A DNA stretch of 64,000 nucleotides from Comamonas koreensis (GTDB lineage Bacteria; Pseudomonadota; Gammaproteobacteria; Burkholderiales; Burkholderiaceae_C), in NCBI RefSeq assembly GCF_014076495.1, contig NZ_CP043575.1:4588001-4652000 (forward strand), given 5' to 3'. Position 1 is the first letter of the stretch. Every line of letters begins with the position of its first letter. Positions 1 to 8,201 of this stretch are shown here, piece after piece. Both the position numbers and the translations under genes were made by a program. The notes beneath the pieces are model-generated. The model made no database searches. It was not told where the DNA came from and worked only from the letters and a program-made list of their open reading frames with translations.

Positions 1-257
1 TTCTTGATGCCGCCAATGCCAGCGACTGCCGCCGACACATGCGCCTTCACGTTATCGCGGGCCGCGTTGGTCACCGCATTGATGTTGTCACGCGCCGCAT
101 TGGTGTTGCCGTTGATGCTGTCGCGGTTGGCCGTAGCCTCTGCCCGCGCCGTGGTGATATCGCCCTTGACTGCAGCAATATTGGCAATGGATGTGGCCAC
201 CTGGGCGGCCACCGCCCGCAGTTCGCCGTAGATGACGGCTCCTAAACTTCCACTCAT
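1..257 (-). CDS. Phage tail-fibre-region protein, C-terminus off the window
   Basis: The gene starts at 257, just after the stop of the upstream gene (260-262), and runs off the left edge, so only the first 85 or so codons are visible. The readable part is Ala/Asn/Thr-rich and low in aromatic residues. It contains a short internal near-repeat (N-A-A-R-D-N-I/V motifs around residues 52-70) and is predicted to be mainly helical, like the coiled shaft of a fibre or a fibre-associated chaperone. It belongs to the leftward late tail operon. I do not recognise a family; the role is inferred from position at the distal end of the tail-fibre module. Confidence 0.6.
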   Translation of the reverse strand, partial: MSGSLGAVIYGELRAVAAQVATSIANIAAVKGDITTARAEATANRDSINGNTNAARDNINAVTNAARDNVKAHVSAAVAGIGGIK

Positions 258-259
258 TT

Positions 260-733
260 TTAAGCCTCGCTTGCAGTAATGGCCTTGATGCGCCCGCCTT
301 CGTACTCAAAGGTTTCGGTGCGGGTGCGGCCCTTGTAGGTGGTGGCAATGGTCTTTACCGTGCCCTCGGCGTTATAGGTGTAGTTGCCCACCGCCGCATT
401 GCCGTCGATGGTCTCGGTCACCTTTTCAACCTGGCCCTGGGCGTTGTAGATGAACGAAACCAGCGTGGCGCCATTGGCGGGGCCTAGGGATAGATCCTCG
501 CGCCGCAAGGTGATGTCTGGCCCGGTCTTGCCGTTGACCGTTTTAACCATGTCGGCGTCCAATTCATTGATCGCCTGCTGCTGGCTGGCCAGGGCCTGCT
601 GCTGCTCATACAGCACGTCATCCACGCCGGCGCCCAGATCGGCCAGGCGCTGCACATCGGCGCGCAGCTTGTTGCCCGGGCTGGGCAGCGGAAAGCCGAA
701 GTTCTCGGTAAAAACGCTGGTGTCTTGCGTCAT
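260..733 (-). CDS. Small phage tail-fibre-like protein with RHS/YD-type repeats
   Basis: A 157-residue protein in the leftward tail operon. The N-terminal third contains a Gln-rich helical stretch (about residues 40-60). The C-terminal half has alternating Y/F-x-Y-N-A-x-G and F-E-Y-E-x-G motifs (about residues 95-150) that resemble YD/RHS-type beta repeats. A segment near residue 65 (VNGKTGPDI) resembles the 'VNGKxG' motif common in phage fibre proteins. It probably contributes to a fibre tip or its attachment. The family is not identified with certainty. Confidence 0.6.
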   Translation of the reverse strand: MTQDTSVFTENFGFPLPSPGNKLRADVQRLADLGAGVDDVLYEQQQALASQQQAINELDADMVKTVNGKTGPDITLRREDLSLGPANGATLVSFIYNAQGQVEKVTETIDGNAAVGNYTYNAEGTVKTIATTYKGRTRTETFEYEGGRIKAITASEA

Positions 734-743
734 GCTCTGCCCC

Positions 744-1793
744 TTATGTCAGCACTACGGCGCGCAGGTTGCGGATGTAGGGCCGCGCGGTGGGCGTGCC
801 GGAGGGCGTCAGCCGCACGCGCAGTGCCGCAGCATCGATGCCCGTGAGCTTGTGGTGAATTTCCACCACCCCCACGCTATTGGTGCCACTGGCCACCGGA
901 TCAATGGGCACCTCCACCCAGTTGGCTTGGCCGTCAATCTGCATATGCACCTGGCAGGCTGCCCCACTGGGTATGTCGGCCTCATAGATCACGCGCAGCT
1001 CGGTGCCGCCGTTGCTGCTGATGGCCGGATAAATGCAGGTGCCGATGCTTTGCAGCACCCCCACCAGCAGCATGGTGCCCGGCTCCAGCACGGCGCCCAG
1101 GCCGGTATCGCCCACGCGCAGGGTGGCGCTTACCCGCACCTGGCCAGTAAACGCAGTGTTGAGCCCCACGGGTTGCATGGCGTCCACGCTGTAGCTGTCC
1201 ACCACTTCCGATTTGATCGGGTCGATTAGCTCCAGCAGGTAGGTGATGCGGGCCGATGCCTCGGGCGAGGCGGCACCGGCGTTAATGGCCAGCATGGTGG
1301 CGCCCTCCACCTCTTCGGTGCCCAGCACAATGGTCTGCGATGGCTGCGCATATTGCACGGCCAGCAGCTCAAAGCGCAGCATGCTGCCCGCGATGGGTGC
1401 CACGGCGCCGGCTGGGGTGATGCGGGCCAGTTGCCCCAGCGCAGGGGATGCGGTCACCAGCTGGCCCGCGCTGGCGGTGTTGGCCTTGCCCACCTGGGCG
1501 GTGTGCAGCGCGGTGCCGGTATCGTTGCACTGCACGCAAATGGCATATTCCATGCCCTCGGTCAGCAGCACCGGTGCGGGCCATACCGCCTTCACGGCCT
1601 GGCCGTTGGTCGGGATGGCGTTTTTTTCTAGATGGCATTCGGCCAGCACTTCACCGGGGCCGCCCGTCGCGCTGTCCACCTGGGTCAGGTAGGCAATGGC
1701 TTTGCTGCCCACCGCAGAGAAATAGAGCTTTACGCCACCGTCCTGGTGCGTGGCCGGGCTTTTGAAGGTCTGGAAAAGCGTGTTAAACGACAT
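744..1793 (-). CDS. Phage tail-fibre module protein, unknown family
   Basis: A 349-residue protein whose start overlaps the end of the upstream DUF4815-like gene by 11 bases, so translation is probably coupled. It appears almost entirely beta-rich, with many short Val/Thr/Gly strands, no membrane segments and no signal peptide. Its C-terminal third (about residues 255-345) looks like a carbohydrate-binding or adhesin-like sandwich. Together with its neighbours it occupies the place where P2 carries the H and G fibre genes. A role in the virion fibre or tip is inferred from position; I do not recognise the family. Confidence 0.6.
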   Translation of the reverse strand: MSFNTLFQTFKSPATHQDGGVKLYFSAVGSKAIAYLTQVDSATGGPGEVLAECHLEKNAIPTNGQAVKAVWPAPVLLTEGMEYAICVQCNDTGTALHTAQVGKANTASAGQLVTASPALGQLARITPAGAVAPIAGSMLRFELLAVQYAQPSQTIVLGTEEVEGATMLAINAGAASPEASARITYLLELIDPIKSEVVDSYSVDAMQPVGLNTAFTGQVRVSATLRVGDTGLGAVLEPGTMLLVGVLQSIGTCIYPAISSNGGTELRVIYEADIPSGAACQVHMQIDGQANWVEVPIDPVASGTNSVGVVEIHHKLTGIDAAALRVRLTPSGTPTARPYIRNLRAVVLT

Positions 1794-3954
1794 GGGTAAT
1801 TACCTCAGGGCCAAACCCCCGGCCATTGAGCCCGGAGTAGGTGGTATTGACGCGGATCTGCAGCTGCACTTCGCCCGTGAATGCGGTCATGCATGAGCCT
1901 CCCTGGTTGCCAGAGAAACCCACCATCTTTTTGCCGGGTGGCAGGTTGGCCGGCACGGTGAAGGTGCCGCGAATCTGGCCCGCCGCATCGGCCACCAGGC
2001 TGCCGCCCGGCACGGGCAGCGGCTGCAGGGCTATGCCATCAAAGCCCAAGGTGGTCAGCAGCTCCCCAGGGGCAAAGCCGTCGATGGTGAACTGCACCGG
2101 GATGCTGCGCATAAAGATGGCGCCGCCGCTCAGCTTGGACAGGTCAAGGCTTTCCAGGAACTTGTCGCGGGCTTCGTCGCGGGCTTTGAGTACCTGGTCG
2201 CCTGGCGTCATGCCCAGAATGTTGTAGTAGTAGCCGCCCGGATAAGTGCGCTCGGTTTCGTTGATCCAGCGGTCAACGCTTGGAGACAGCACGACCTTGG
2301 AGGGCATGGGGGTGGGCGGTGGTGGGTTGGGCACCACGGGCGCCGGCGCTGCCACGGTGGTGGCCTCACTGGTGGCCAGCTGCGCCCACAGCGTTACCAG
2401 GCTGTGCGCCATGGTGTGGGTGGTGGCCCCATCGTCCAAGGGCATGGCCTCCATGGGCTCGGCCAGCTGCAGCGCGCCGCCTGCAATGAGCGCGGTTTGC
2501 TCCATGCCTTGATCGCGCATGCTGTTGTCCAGCATCGGATCTGCAAAGCTGCCGCGCTTGAGGCCCGCATAGCGGCCAGACACATCCACCGCCAGGCGCA
2601 GCTCGGCCAGCTCCAGCTTGTGCTGGTTGTGCTGCCGCTGGTAGCCCTGCAGGGTGGCCATGCTTACCTGGCGCACCTGGTCAACGATCACGCCGCGCGT
2701 GCTGTCCCAGCTTTGCCAGATGCTGGCCAGGGCCAGCAGGCCAGCGGGCACCGATGGCGTTACCGGGTTCCACTGCGCCGGCACGCCCTTGACCACGTTC
2801 AACGCCCCCTTGGCATCGATCACGATGACGTCGATGCGGCGCAGCGCCGGGGTGTAGTCCACCAGCATGGTGGTGTCCTTGACGGCGCCAGTCACTGCAA
2901 AGTCATAGGGCGTCTGGTCTTGCACCGCCTCAGTGCTCATGTATTCAAAGTCGCACACGTATTTGCTGCCCGGCGCCACCTCGGCGCCCGGCAGGCTCCA
3001 ATCGACTTGATCGGCGTTCAGTCGGTAGTCCACATCCTTGGTGTAGGTGGTGCCGCCTTGCGTGACGCTGTTGATTTTTACCACGCTGTTTTCTGGCAGC
3101 AGATCGGAGGCGCCCACCACCGGGCCATGGGTCAGCTCTACCGTGCGGCGGCGTTGCACCCGCACCGTGGCGGGCTTGAGCACCGGGCTACGGTTGAAGC
3201 GCACCCGCTGGGTTTCCAATGTGGCGCTGCTGTGTGGCTCGCTGCTGATCTGCATCACATCGGGCACTGCAGCAAACACCAGGCGGCGCGCGGCGCCACT
3301 GCGCACAACCACGCCGCCCACACGCGCCGCGCCCGCCGACAGGCTGAATACCTGGCGGCCTTCGACGTCATCGTCGAGCATGGTGGTTTCCATGCCCTCG
3401 ATCACGTAGTAGCCGCCGCCCGTGCTTTCGCGGTCGTAGTTCTCGATGGCCTTGGTGGTGGCTGCCAGCTGCGGCGCTGCCTCTCGGGGCGTTACCACCC
3501 CGTCAATGATCTGCCACACGGGGTAGAAGTCGCCCGCCAGGCCGCTGCCTGCCTGGCCCCAGGTGCAGGTGGTGCGGGTGCGATCTGCGCCCGCCTCGCC
3601 GCGCGTGGGGCTGGCCAGTTCGTTGTCATACAGGTCAGGGTCTTGCAGCGCGGTCACCGTCTCCTGCAGCAGGTAAACGCCCACGCTGACTTCGCCCACC
3701 ATGGCCACCACCAGGCTGGCTGCGGGCACGTCACGCACCTGGCCCGCCAGGTAGATTCGGCCAGCATCCAGGGTGCACGCGCCGGTGCTGCTGACTGCGC
3801 AGGCGGCGCCTGCTGCAATGTCGCCCTCGGCAAACAGCACATCGGCCACGCCGCGCAGGGCGCTCGCCGCGTTGTCCTGCACCTCGTCCAGCTCACGGGC
3901 CTGCACTGGGCGGCCCAGGCGAAATTGCAGCCCGGTGTAGTTCTTGTCGTTCAT
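1783..3954 (-). CDS. DUF4815-like phage tail protein
   Basis: A 723-residue protein. The first 40 residues (M-N-D-K-N-Y-T-G-L-Q-F, then P-V-Q-A-R-E-L-D-E-V-Q-D) match my memory of DUF4815 phage proteins, which are baseplate or fibre-associated in myophages. A proline-rich linker (about residues 535-550, ending in PPPPTPMP) separates a long N-terminal part from a beta-rich C-terminal part. It is followed with overlap by two smaller fibre-module genes and preceded by a 167-residue gene and gpI. This set replaces the usual P2 H/G fibre and chaperone. Exact function is not known; adsorption or baseplate-to-fibre connection is inferred. Confidence 0.7.
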   Translation of the reverse strand: MNDKNYTGLQFRLGRPVQARELDEVQDNAASALRGVADVLFAEGDIAAGAACAVSSTGACTLDAGRIYLAGQVRDVPAASLVVAMVGEVSVGVYLLQETVTALQDPDLYDNELASPTRGEAGADRTRTTCTWGQAGSGLAGDFYPVWQIIDGVVTPREAAPQLAATTKAIENYDRESTGGGYYVIEGMETTMLDDDVEGRQVFSLSAGAARVGGVVVRSGAARRLVFAAVPDVMQISSEPHSSATLETQRVRFNRSPVLKPATVRVQRRRTVELTHGPVVGASDLLPENSVVKINSVTQGGTTYTKDVDYRLNADQVDWSLPGAEVAPGSKYVCDFEYMSTEAVQDQTPYDFAVTGAVKDTTMLVDYTPALRRIDVIVIDAKGALNVVKGVPAQWNPVTPSVPAGLLALASIWQSWDSTRGVIVDQVRQVSMATLQGYQRQHNQHKLELAELRLAVDVSGRYAGLKRGSFADPMLDNSMRDQGMEQTALIAGGALQLAEPMEAMPLDDGATTHTMAHSLVTLWAQLATSEATTVAAPAPVVPNPPPPTPMPSKVVLSPSVDRWINETERTYPGGYYYNILGMTPGDQVLKARDEARDKFLESLDLSKLSGGAIFMRSIPVQFTIDGFAPGELLTTLGFDGIALQPLPVPGGSLVADAAGQIRGTFTVPANLPPGKKMVGFSGNQGGSCMTAFTGEVQLQIRVNTTYSGLNGRGFGPEVITHVV

Positions 3955-3970
3955 TTTCTGGTTGCTCCCC

Positions 3971-4474
3971 TCACAGCGGCAGGATCAGGAATTCGGCTTC
4001 TTGCTTGCGCTCGCGCGGCGATGGCTTGCGGTATTCCAGCGTGTACATGTCGCCAGGCGTTGCCACCTGGTCGGCGGTGATGTAGCGATGCCCAGGCGGC
4101 GTGTCGGGCGTTACCGTGGTGCCAAAGAACAGCGCGCATTCGCGCACGGTCTCGCCGTCCGCATCAAAGAAGCCAAAGTTCGCCTGCAGGTACAGCCACT
4201 GCGATGGCTGGGCGCTTTTCTTGTAGTAGAGGATGTTGTCGCCAACTCCTTCTGGCACCGAATACTCCCGCTCAGGGTCGGTTTCGGTGGTTGGCACCAC
4301 GTATTCCACGATGGTGGCCAGGCTTCGGCCAATTTCATCCACCATCTGGCCAGCGATGGGCACGGCGGGCGGCTCCTGCCAAGCGCCATCACCTCGGCCC
4401 CACGCAAAGTAGGCGGGCATGGCCGCCAGGGCCTTGGCCAGGGCGATGCGGCCCGTGTCTTGCAAAACAATCAT
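3971..4474 (-). CDS. Phage tail-module protein, unknown
   Basis: A 167-residue protein. The start at 4474 is chosen because a GGAGTG ribosome site lies just upstream and it falls 5 bases after the gpI stop; the frame stays open farther upstream but would overlap gpI heavily. It contains acidic and aromatic segments (around residue 65, P-E-R-E-Y-S-V-P-E-G) and a positively charged tail before a hydrophobic C-terminus. No membrane segment or signal is seen. Its place between gpI and the DUF4815-like protein suggests a baseplate-to-fibre adaptor, which is inference. Confidence 0.65.
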   Translation of the reverse strand: MIVLQDTGRIALAKALAAMPAYFAWGRGDGAWQEPPAVPIAGQMVDEIGRSLATIVEYVVPTTETDPEREYSVPEGVGDNILYYKKSAQPSQWLYLQANFGFFDADGETVRECALFFGTTVTPDTPPGHRYITADQVATPGDMYTLEYRKPSPRERKQEAEFLILPL

Positions 4475-4479
4475 GTCTG

Positions 4480-5442
4480 TCACTCCTGAATAACAATGTT
4501 TCCACCGGCAATGTCGGTGGTCTGCCAGGTGTCGCCGTCCCACCCGCCCGTCTCCCAGGTGCGGTCTGGCACCGTGCGGGGTAGGTCGCGGCCCGCCTGG
4601 CTGGCTGCTGTTCCCAAGGGCTGGCCCAATGGCGATGCAATGGCCCCGGTAGGTGCCTGGCCGTGCAGGGTGTCGCCATAGCACGCCAGGCGCACATAGG
4701 CGGGTGCTGCGCCGCCATGCGTGGCTGCAGCAGTGCCTGCCAGAGGCCTGCGCACCGGGCTGCCCAGCCGGTAGAGGTTGAGCAAGAGCCAGTCGGTGCG
4801 GCGCATGCGGCCACCCTTGGCGGTGCTGTGGCCGCCCGGGATGCGCGCACCCGTCAGGCGCGGCGCGGTGCCGCCATTGAATGCCCCTTGGCTCACGATG
4901 ATGGTGGTGCCGTCGCCCGCGTCCATGGGCGTGCCGCTGTCGGCCTGCAGCAGGCCGTGATTTAGGCCCGGGCGGCTGTTGGTGCGCAGCACGCGCCGGT
5001 CAAGGCGGTGGAACACCCGGTAAAAGCGCACATGCAGCGGCAGACTGGCCTTGACCACATGCGCCAAGTAGCGCAGGTCGGCTGCGGTGATTTCGCGGCC
5101 CGGATCGATATGCAGCAGCGCGCCGTCTTCCTCGATCTTGACCCCGCGATAGCCCAGCCAGCCCATGGCACGACGCACAGAGGCCGCGCTGCCGCGCTCA
5201 CGCAGCCAGGGCAGACCCTGGGCCAGCAGCTCGCGCGGGTCGGCAAAGTAGCGGTCAAACTGGCTGAGTTGCCAATGTGCAACCACCCAAGGCTGCAGCG
5301 CATCAGGATCGGCGGCGGGCTCGGCCTCGTCGGCCAGGCTCCCCCAGTCTGCTGGGAAATTGCCGTCTACGGCGCGTTCCAGCAAGCTGGCATTGGGGGG
5401 CAGCACACTCCGGTGGCGCTGGGAGACTTTGGGGCCTGCCAT
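4480..5442 (-). CDS. Phage tail protein I (P2 gpI-like baseplate protein)
   Basis: A 320-residue protein. The N-terminal 190 residues fit the P2 gpI family: an LLPPNAS-type opening (here S-V-L-P-P-N-A-S), the W-Q-L-S-Q-F-D segment, the A-M-G-W-L-G-Y segment, and a beta-rich end. It follows gpJ by 2 bases, as in P2 (V-W-J-I). gpI is a baseplate wedge-associated protein required for tail assembly. The C-terminal 120 residues go beyond usual P2 gpI length (about 175 aa) and are Gly/Ala/Thr-rich. They may be an added adaptor to the non-P2 fibre module downstream. Confidence 0.85.
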   Translation of the reverse strand: MAGPKVSQRHRSVLPPNASLLERAVDGNFPADWGSLADEAEPAADPDALQPWVVAHWQLSQFDRYFADPRELLAQGLPWLRERGSAASVRRAMGWLGYRGVKIEEDGALLHIDPGREITAADLRYLAHVVKASLPLHVRFYRVFHRLDRRVLRTNSRPGLNHGLLQADSGTPMDAGDGTTIIVSQGAFNGGTAPRLTGARIPGGHSTAKGGRMRRTDWLLLNLYRLGSPVRRPLAGTAAATHGGAAPAYVRLACYGDTLHGQAPTGAIASPLGQPLGTAASQAGRDLPRTVPDRTWETGGWDGDTWQTTDIAGGNIVIQE

Positions 5443-5444
5443 GG

Positions 5445-6311
5445 CTATGCCACCCCCATGTCCACCAGCAGCACCTGGCCCATGGCCGGAAAGTAGCCCA
5501 CCGGGATGGTGGTTACTTCGGCAGGCGCGGCACTGTCGGGGTATTCCACCCGGGCCACGCCTTCCACATGCAGCAGCGTGGTGATATAGCTGCGGCCCAC
5601 CGTCGCGGACAAGTCAGCCATGCTCGCAAAGGCATTCTGCAGCCGGCTATTGAGCAGCTGCAGCAGATTGGCCGGCGCGGTGCGCGCGCGGTAGATGTTG
5701 GCCGTGATGCTGATGGCCATGGGCTGGGCCACGGCCACGGTTATGGGCACACCGAGCATGCGCCCGCCGTCGCTGTTTACCAGTGCGTCAACGGCCTGCA
5801 GGGTAACTGCTGCCTGCGCCTGGTCTACGCACCACAGCATCAGCTGCACCCTGCCAGCGGTGGGACTGGTGGCCATGGCCGCGCGCACGTTCAGGCTGGC
5901 GGTCATCGCTTGATACTCGTAGTACTCCCGCGTGCCCTGGCTGGCCAGCGCCGCAATGCGCAGCTGCACACGGGTGCGCAGCCGGGTGTCTGCCTCGCCA
6001 CCCATGCGCGTGACGCCCACCATAGCCGCAAGGTGGTCAAGGTCGGCGCCCCTGGCAAAGCCCAGCAGATGGGCGCGGGCGGCGTCGTTGACGCGGCCGC
6101 GAAACACCATTTCTCGTTTGGAAAAAGCCTCCAGCAGCTTGGTCAGTGGCTCGCTCTCCAGGACCAGCACGTCGTCGATGGCGGGCAGATACGGGCGCAG
6201 CAGGTTGGCCAGCTCGGTTTTGCTGGTGGCCAGAATCGTTTCGTAGTTGAGCGCTTCGACAACATCAGGCGCGGGCAGTGTGGCCAGGTCGATCATGCGG
6301 ACGCCCCCCAC
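5445..6311 (-). CDS. Baseplate assembly protein J (P2 gpJ-like wedge protein)
   Basis: A 288-residue protein of the gpJ/gp47 baseplate wedge family. Visible landmarks are the N-terminal I-D-L-A-T-L-P-A-P-D-V-V-E opening, the long helical segment with 'LLEAFSKRE', the 'RGADLDHLAAMVGVTR' segment, and the C-terminal 'VARVEYPDSAAP' region. The length is close to P2 gpJ (about 302 aa). Its start overlaps the end of gpW by 19 bases. Together W, J and I form the baseplate wedge around the V spike. Confidence 0.92.
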   Translation of the reverse strand: MGGVRMIDLATLPAPDVVEALNYETILATSKTELANLLRPYLPAIDDVLVLESEPLTKLLEAFSKREMVFRGRVNDAARAHLLGFARGADLDHLAAMVGVTRMGGEADTRLRTRVQLRIAALASQGTREYYEYQAMTASLNVRAAMATSPTAGRVQLMLWCVDQAQAAVTLQAVDALVNSDGGRMLGVPITVAVAQPMAISITANIYRARTAPANLLQLLNSRLQNAFASMADLSATVGRSYITTLLHVEGVARVEYPDSAAPAEVTTIPVGYFPAMGQVLLVDMGVA

Positions 6312-6652
6312 GCAATGGGCACCGACAGGCGCAGCGGCTGGCTTGCGCCAAAGTTGCTGTTGTAGGTGCCCAAAATCTGATACTCGGCATAGCCGGGGCG
6401 GCTTGGGTCGCGCAGGCTTTTGATCTGCTTGACTTCAATGCGCGGCTCCCAGCGCATCAGCGCCGATTGGATGGCAGAGAAAACGCGGGTCTGCGCAATC
6501 AGGTTGTCGGGCTGGTCGACCAGCGCCTGCAGCAGGCTGCCATAGTCGCGGCGCATCACCCGGCTGCCGATGGGCGTAGTCAGGATGTCCATCACCGATT
6601 GGCGCAGGTGGCTGATGGCATCCATGCGGGCGCCGGTCTGAGCGTTCATCAT
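6293..6652 (-). CDS. Baseplate assembly protein W (gp25-like)
   Basis: A 119-residue protein of the GPW/gp25 family, close to P2 gpW in length (115 aa). Key features are the 'LRQSVMDILTTPIGSRVMRRDYGS' segment near the N-terminus (start of the gp25 lysozyme-like fold without lytic activity), and the later W-E-P-R-I-E-V motif. It lies between gpV (ATGA start/stop overlap) and gpJ. It acts in the baseplate wedge, joining sheath and hub. Confidence 0.93.
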   Translation of the reverse strand: MMNAQTGARMDAISHLRQSVMDILTTPIGSRVMRRDYGSLLQALVDQPDNLIAQTRVFSAIQSALMRWEPRIEVKQIKSLRDPSRPGYAEYQILGTYNSNFGASQPLRLSVPIAWGASA

Positions 6653-7245
6653 GCTGGCACCGGGCCTTCCGTCAATGCCTGGCCCTTTTGGACGCCCTTG
6701 TGCGGGTGGTTCACCAGGCTGATGCCCTGGGCGATCACATCGACGTTGGCAGTGATCTGGTCAGGGCCAATGCTCAGCGTGGTGCTACCGGCCTGCAGGG
6801 TGATGTTGTCCCCCTCCATGGTGATGCTGCAGCCCTCTGCCACTTCAAAGCGCACGCGCTTGTCCAGGTGCAGCAGGTGTTCACCCTTGGCGGTTTCGCT
6901 GTAGTCCTGTTTGCTGAACTGGGTGCGGCAGGTGTCAGCCTGCTTGCTGGGCGCGGCCATGCGGTCGCTGTACACGCCCAGCAGCACGCAGCCCTGGCCC
7001 ATGTCGCCGCCCGTGGCCAGCACCATGCACTGCTCGCCCTTGACAGGCGGCCACCACTGGCTGCCCTTCTCGCCTGCGGCACGGCCTGTAAACCATGGCA
7101 ACCAATCGGTTTCGTTGTCGCCGGTCTTGACGCGGCAGCGCGCGGCGCCCAGGTCAACAGCCGCAATCGTGCCCAGGCGCGCCACATTGGCGAGTTGGCG
7201 GGCAAGCTCTAGCGGGTTGGTGTCTGGGCTGGTGTTTGGGGGCAT
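6649..7245 (-). CDS. Baseplate assembly protein V (tail spike)
   Basis: A 198-residue protein of the P2 gpV family, the membrane-piercing spike at the base of the tail. The central OB-fold part (residues about 30-110, with W-L-P-W-F and V-L-A-T-G-G-D-M-G-Q-G) and the C-terminal beta-helix-like part (residues about 125-180, repeated G-x-x-I-T motifs) are visible. The HxH iron-binding tip motif is probably N-H-P-H near residue 180. The start at 7245 is chosen for length; the frame stays open 22 codons upstream to 7311, through sequence shared with the terminase leader. It is the first gene of the V-W-J-I operon. Confidence 0.9.
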   Translation of the reverse strand: MPPNTSPDTNPLELARQLANVARLGTIAAVDLGAARCRVKTGDNETDWLPWFTGRAAGEKGSQWWPPVKGEQCMVLATGGDMGQGCVLLGVYSDRMAAPSKQADTCRTQFSKQDYSETAKGEHLLHLDKRVRFEVAEGCSITMEGDNITLQAGSTTLSIGPDQITANVDVIAQGISLVNHPHKGVQKGQALTEGPVPA

Positions 7246-7310
7246 GCGGCCAGTGTCGGCCGCGCGCGCGCGGAAGGCCAGCAGCGGGCGCTGTGGCTGC
7301 GCCTCGCACA
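7245..7310 (-). promoter_or_regulatory. Probable late promoter of the V operon
   Basis: A TGT-N13-ACA element at 7292-7310 resembles the TGT-N12-ACA dyads bound by P2 Ogr/Delta-type activators. It is followed 18 bases on by a perfect 14-base palindrome (7260-7273, alternating C and G) and 14 bases later by the gpV ATG. The same arrangement with the same spacings precedes the terminase gene. A late-promoter role is inferred from this duplication and from V and P operons being late promoters in P2. Confidence 0.55.
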
Positions 7311-7330
7311 TTTTTTGCAGCGGGTGGCCG

Positions 7331-7807
7331 CTACTTGCTCAGGTAGTCCAGCAGGTATTCGCGCAGCCAATCGATGTCATCTTTGCTGATTCCAATCAGC
7401 TCGCGGGCTGGGTAGTCGTAGCTTGGGCCGCCAGGGTTCACCAGATCGGTTTCGCCGTAGTGATGCACGCGGGCAATGCGCTGGGCGCGGCCCACGAACT
7501 CCACCACCGCCGCGTTGCCGCCCTCGCTGCGCGCCCGGATGTTGCGCTGCATGCGCAGCTTGGCAAACATGGGCTTGCGCTGCTGGGCCTGTTGGCGCAC
7601 CTGGGCGCGCTTGCTGCGCAATGCGCCGCTGGGGGCCTTGCGCGGTTTCCAGGCGTTGCCATCGGGGTCAGTCTGGGCGCGCATGCGCTGGGTGTTGGCC
7701 GTGCGCAGCTTGCGCGCAATGTCCACCGCCAGGCGCCGGCGTGCGGTGCCGTCGAGCTTGGCCAGCAGGTGGCCGGCCCAGTCTTCAATGGCGCGAAAGT
7801 CTGCCAT
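7331..7807 (-). CDS. Tail completion protein S (phage virion morphogenesis family)
   Basis: A 158-residue basic protein matching P2 gpS in length (150 aa) and layout: a helical N-terminus (about residues 1-40), a basic middle rich in R/K/Q with 'DPDGNAWKPRK', and the conserved 'ARVHHYGE' segment followed by 'YPARELIGIS' near the C-terminus. gpS and gpR complete the tail so that it can join the head. It is the last gene before the V promoter. Confidence 0.93.
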   Translation of the reverse strand: MADFRAIEDWAGHLLAKLDGTARRRLAVDIARKLRTANTQRMRAQTDPDGNAWKPRKAPSGALRSKRAQVRQQAQQRKPMFAKLRMQRNIRARSEGGNAAVVEFVGRAQRIARVHHYGETDLVNPGGPSYDYPARELIGISKDDIDWLREYLLDYLSK

Positions 7808-7813
7808 TGCCGC

Positions 7814-8188
7814 TTACTCGCAAATCACGCTGTTGTCGTTAAAGCGTCTGGTTCGGCAAGCCGCATATTCAGCGCGGGGCTTTGCATCTCGCACGCCGCA
7901 ATCGTCCAACACTTCCCCTGCCCTGATGTACCACCCCTCGGCAAAGTCTCCCTCTTGCAAGGCAATGTCCAGAAGTTCGCAGTACCGCGCCGCCGTATTG
8001 GCCGGCACCACAGTACAGCCAGCCAGCAGCATGCCGGCCAACACTATGGACAGGGTGACAGCTGCCAGACCCTTGCATTTGCGGGCCAATGCACGCCACT
8101 GGCGCCTGCGCCACGCGCCGCGCACCTGCCGGCACCAGTCCCAGGCCAGGACAAAGAACGTGAATGCGTATTTCTGGATGGTTTGCAT
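7814..8188 (-). CDS. Small Cys-rich phage lipoprotein, unknown role
   Basis: A 124-residue protein inserted between gpR and gpS. The start at 8188 is preferred because GGAG lies five bases upstream; an upstream ATG at 8224 has no ribosome site and overlaps gpR. The N-terminal 40 residues are basic with an aromatic hydrophobic patch. A hydrophobic stretch then ends in L-A-G-C (Cys near residue 58), a lipobox. The mature part has four more cysteines. It may be an accessory spanin-like or superinfection-exclusion lipoprotein; neither is shown by the sequence. Confidence 0.6.
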   Translation of the reverse strand: MQTIQKYAFTFFVLAWDWCRQVRGAWRRRQWRALARKCKGLAAVTLSIVLAGMLLAGCTVVPANTAARYCELLDIALQEGDFAEGWYIRAGEVLDDCGVRDAKPRAEYAACRTRRFNDNSVICE

Positions 8189-8201
8189 GCGGGCTCCATA
8201 G

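Noticed and set aside
2404..4080. A 558-codon open frame on the plus strand
   Set aside because: It lies antisense to the DUF4815-like tail gene, is rich in His/Ala/Gly with no domain, and reflects high-GC codon bias.
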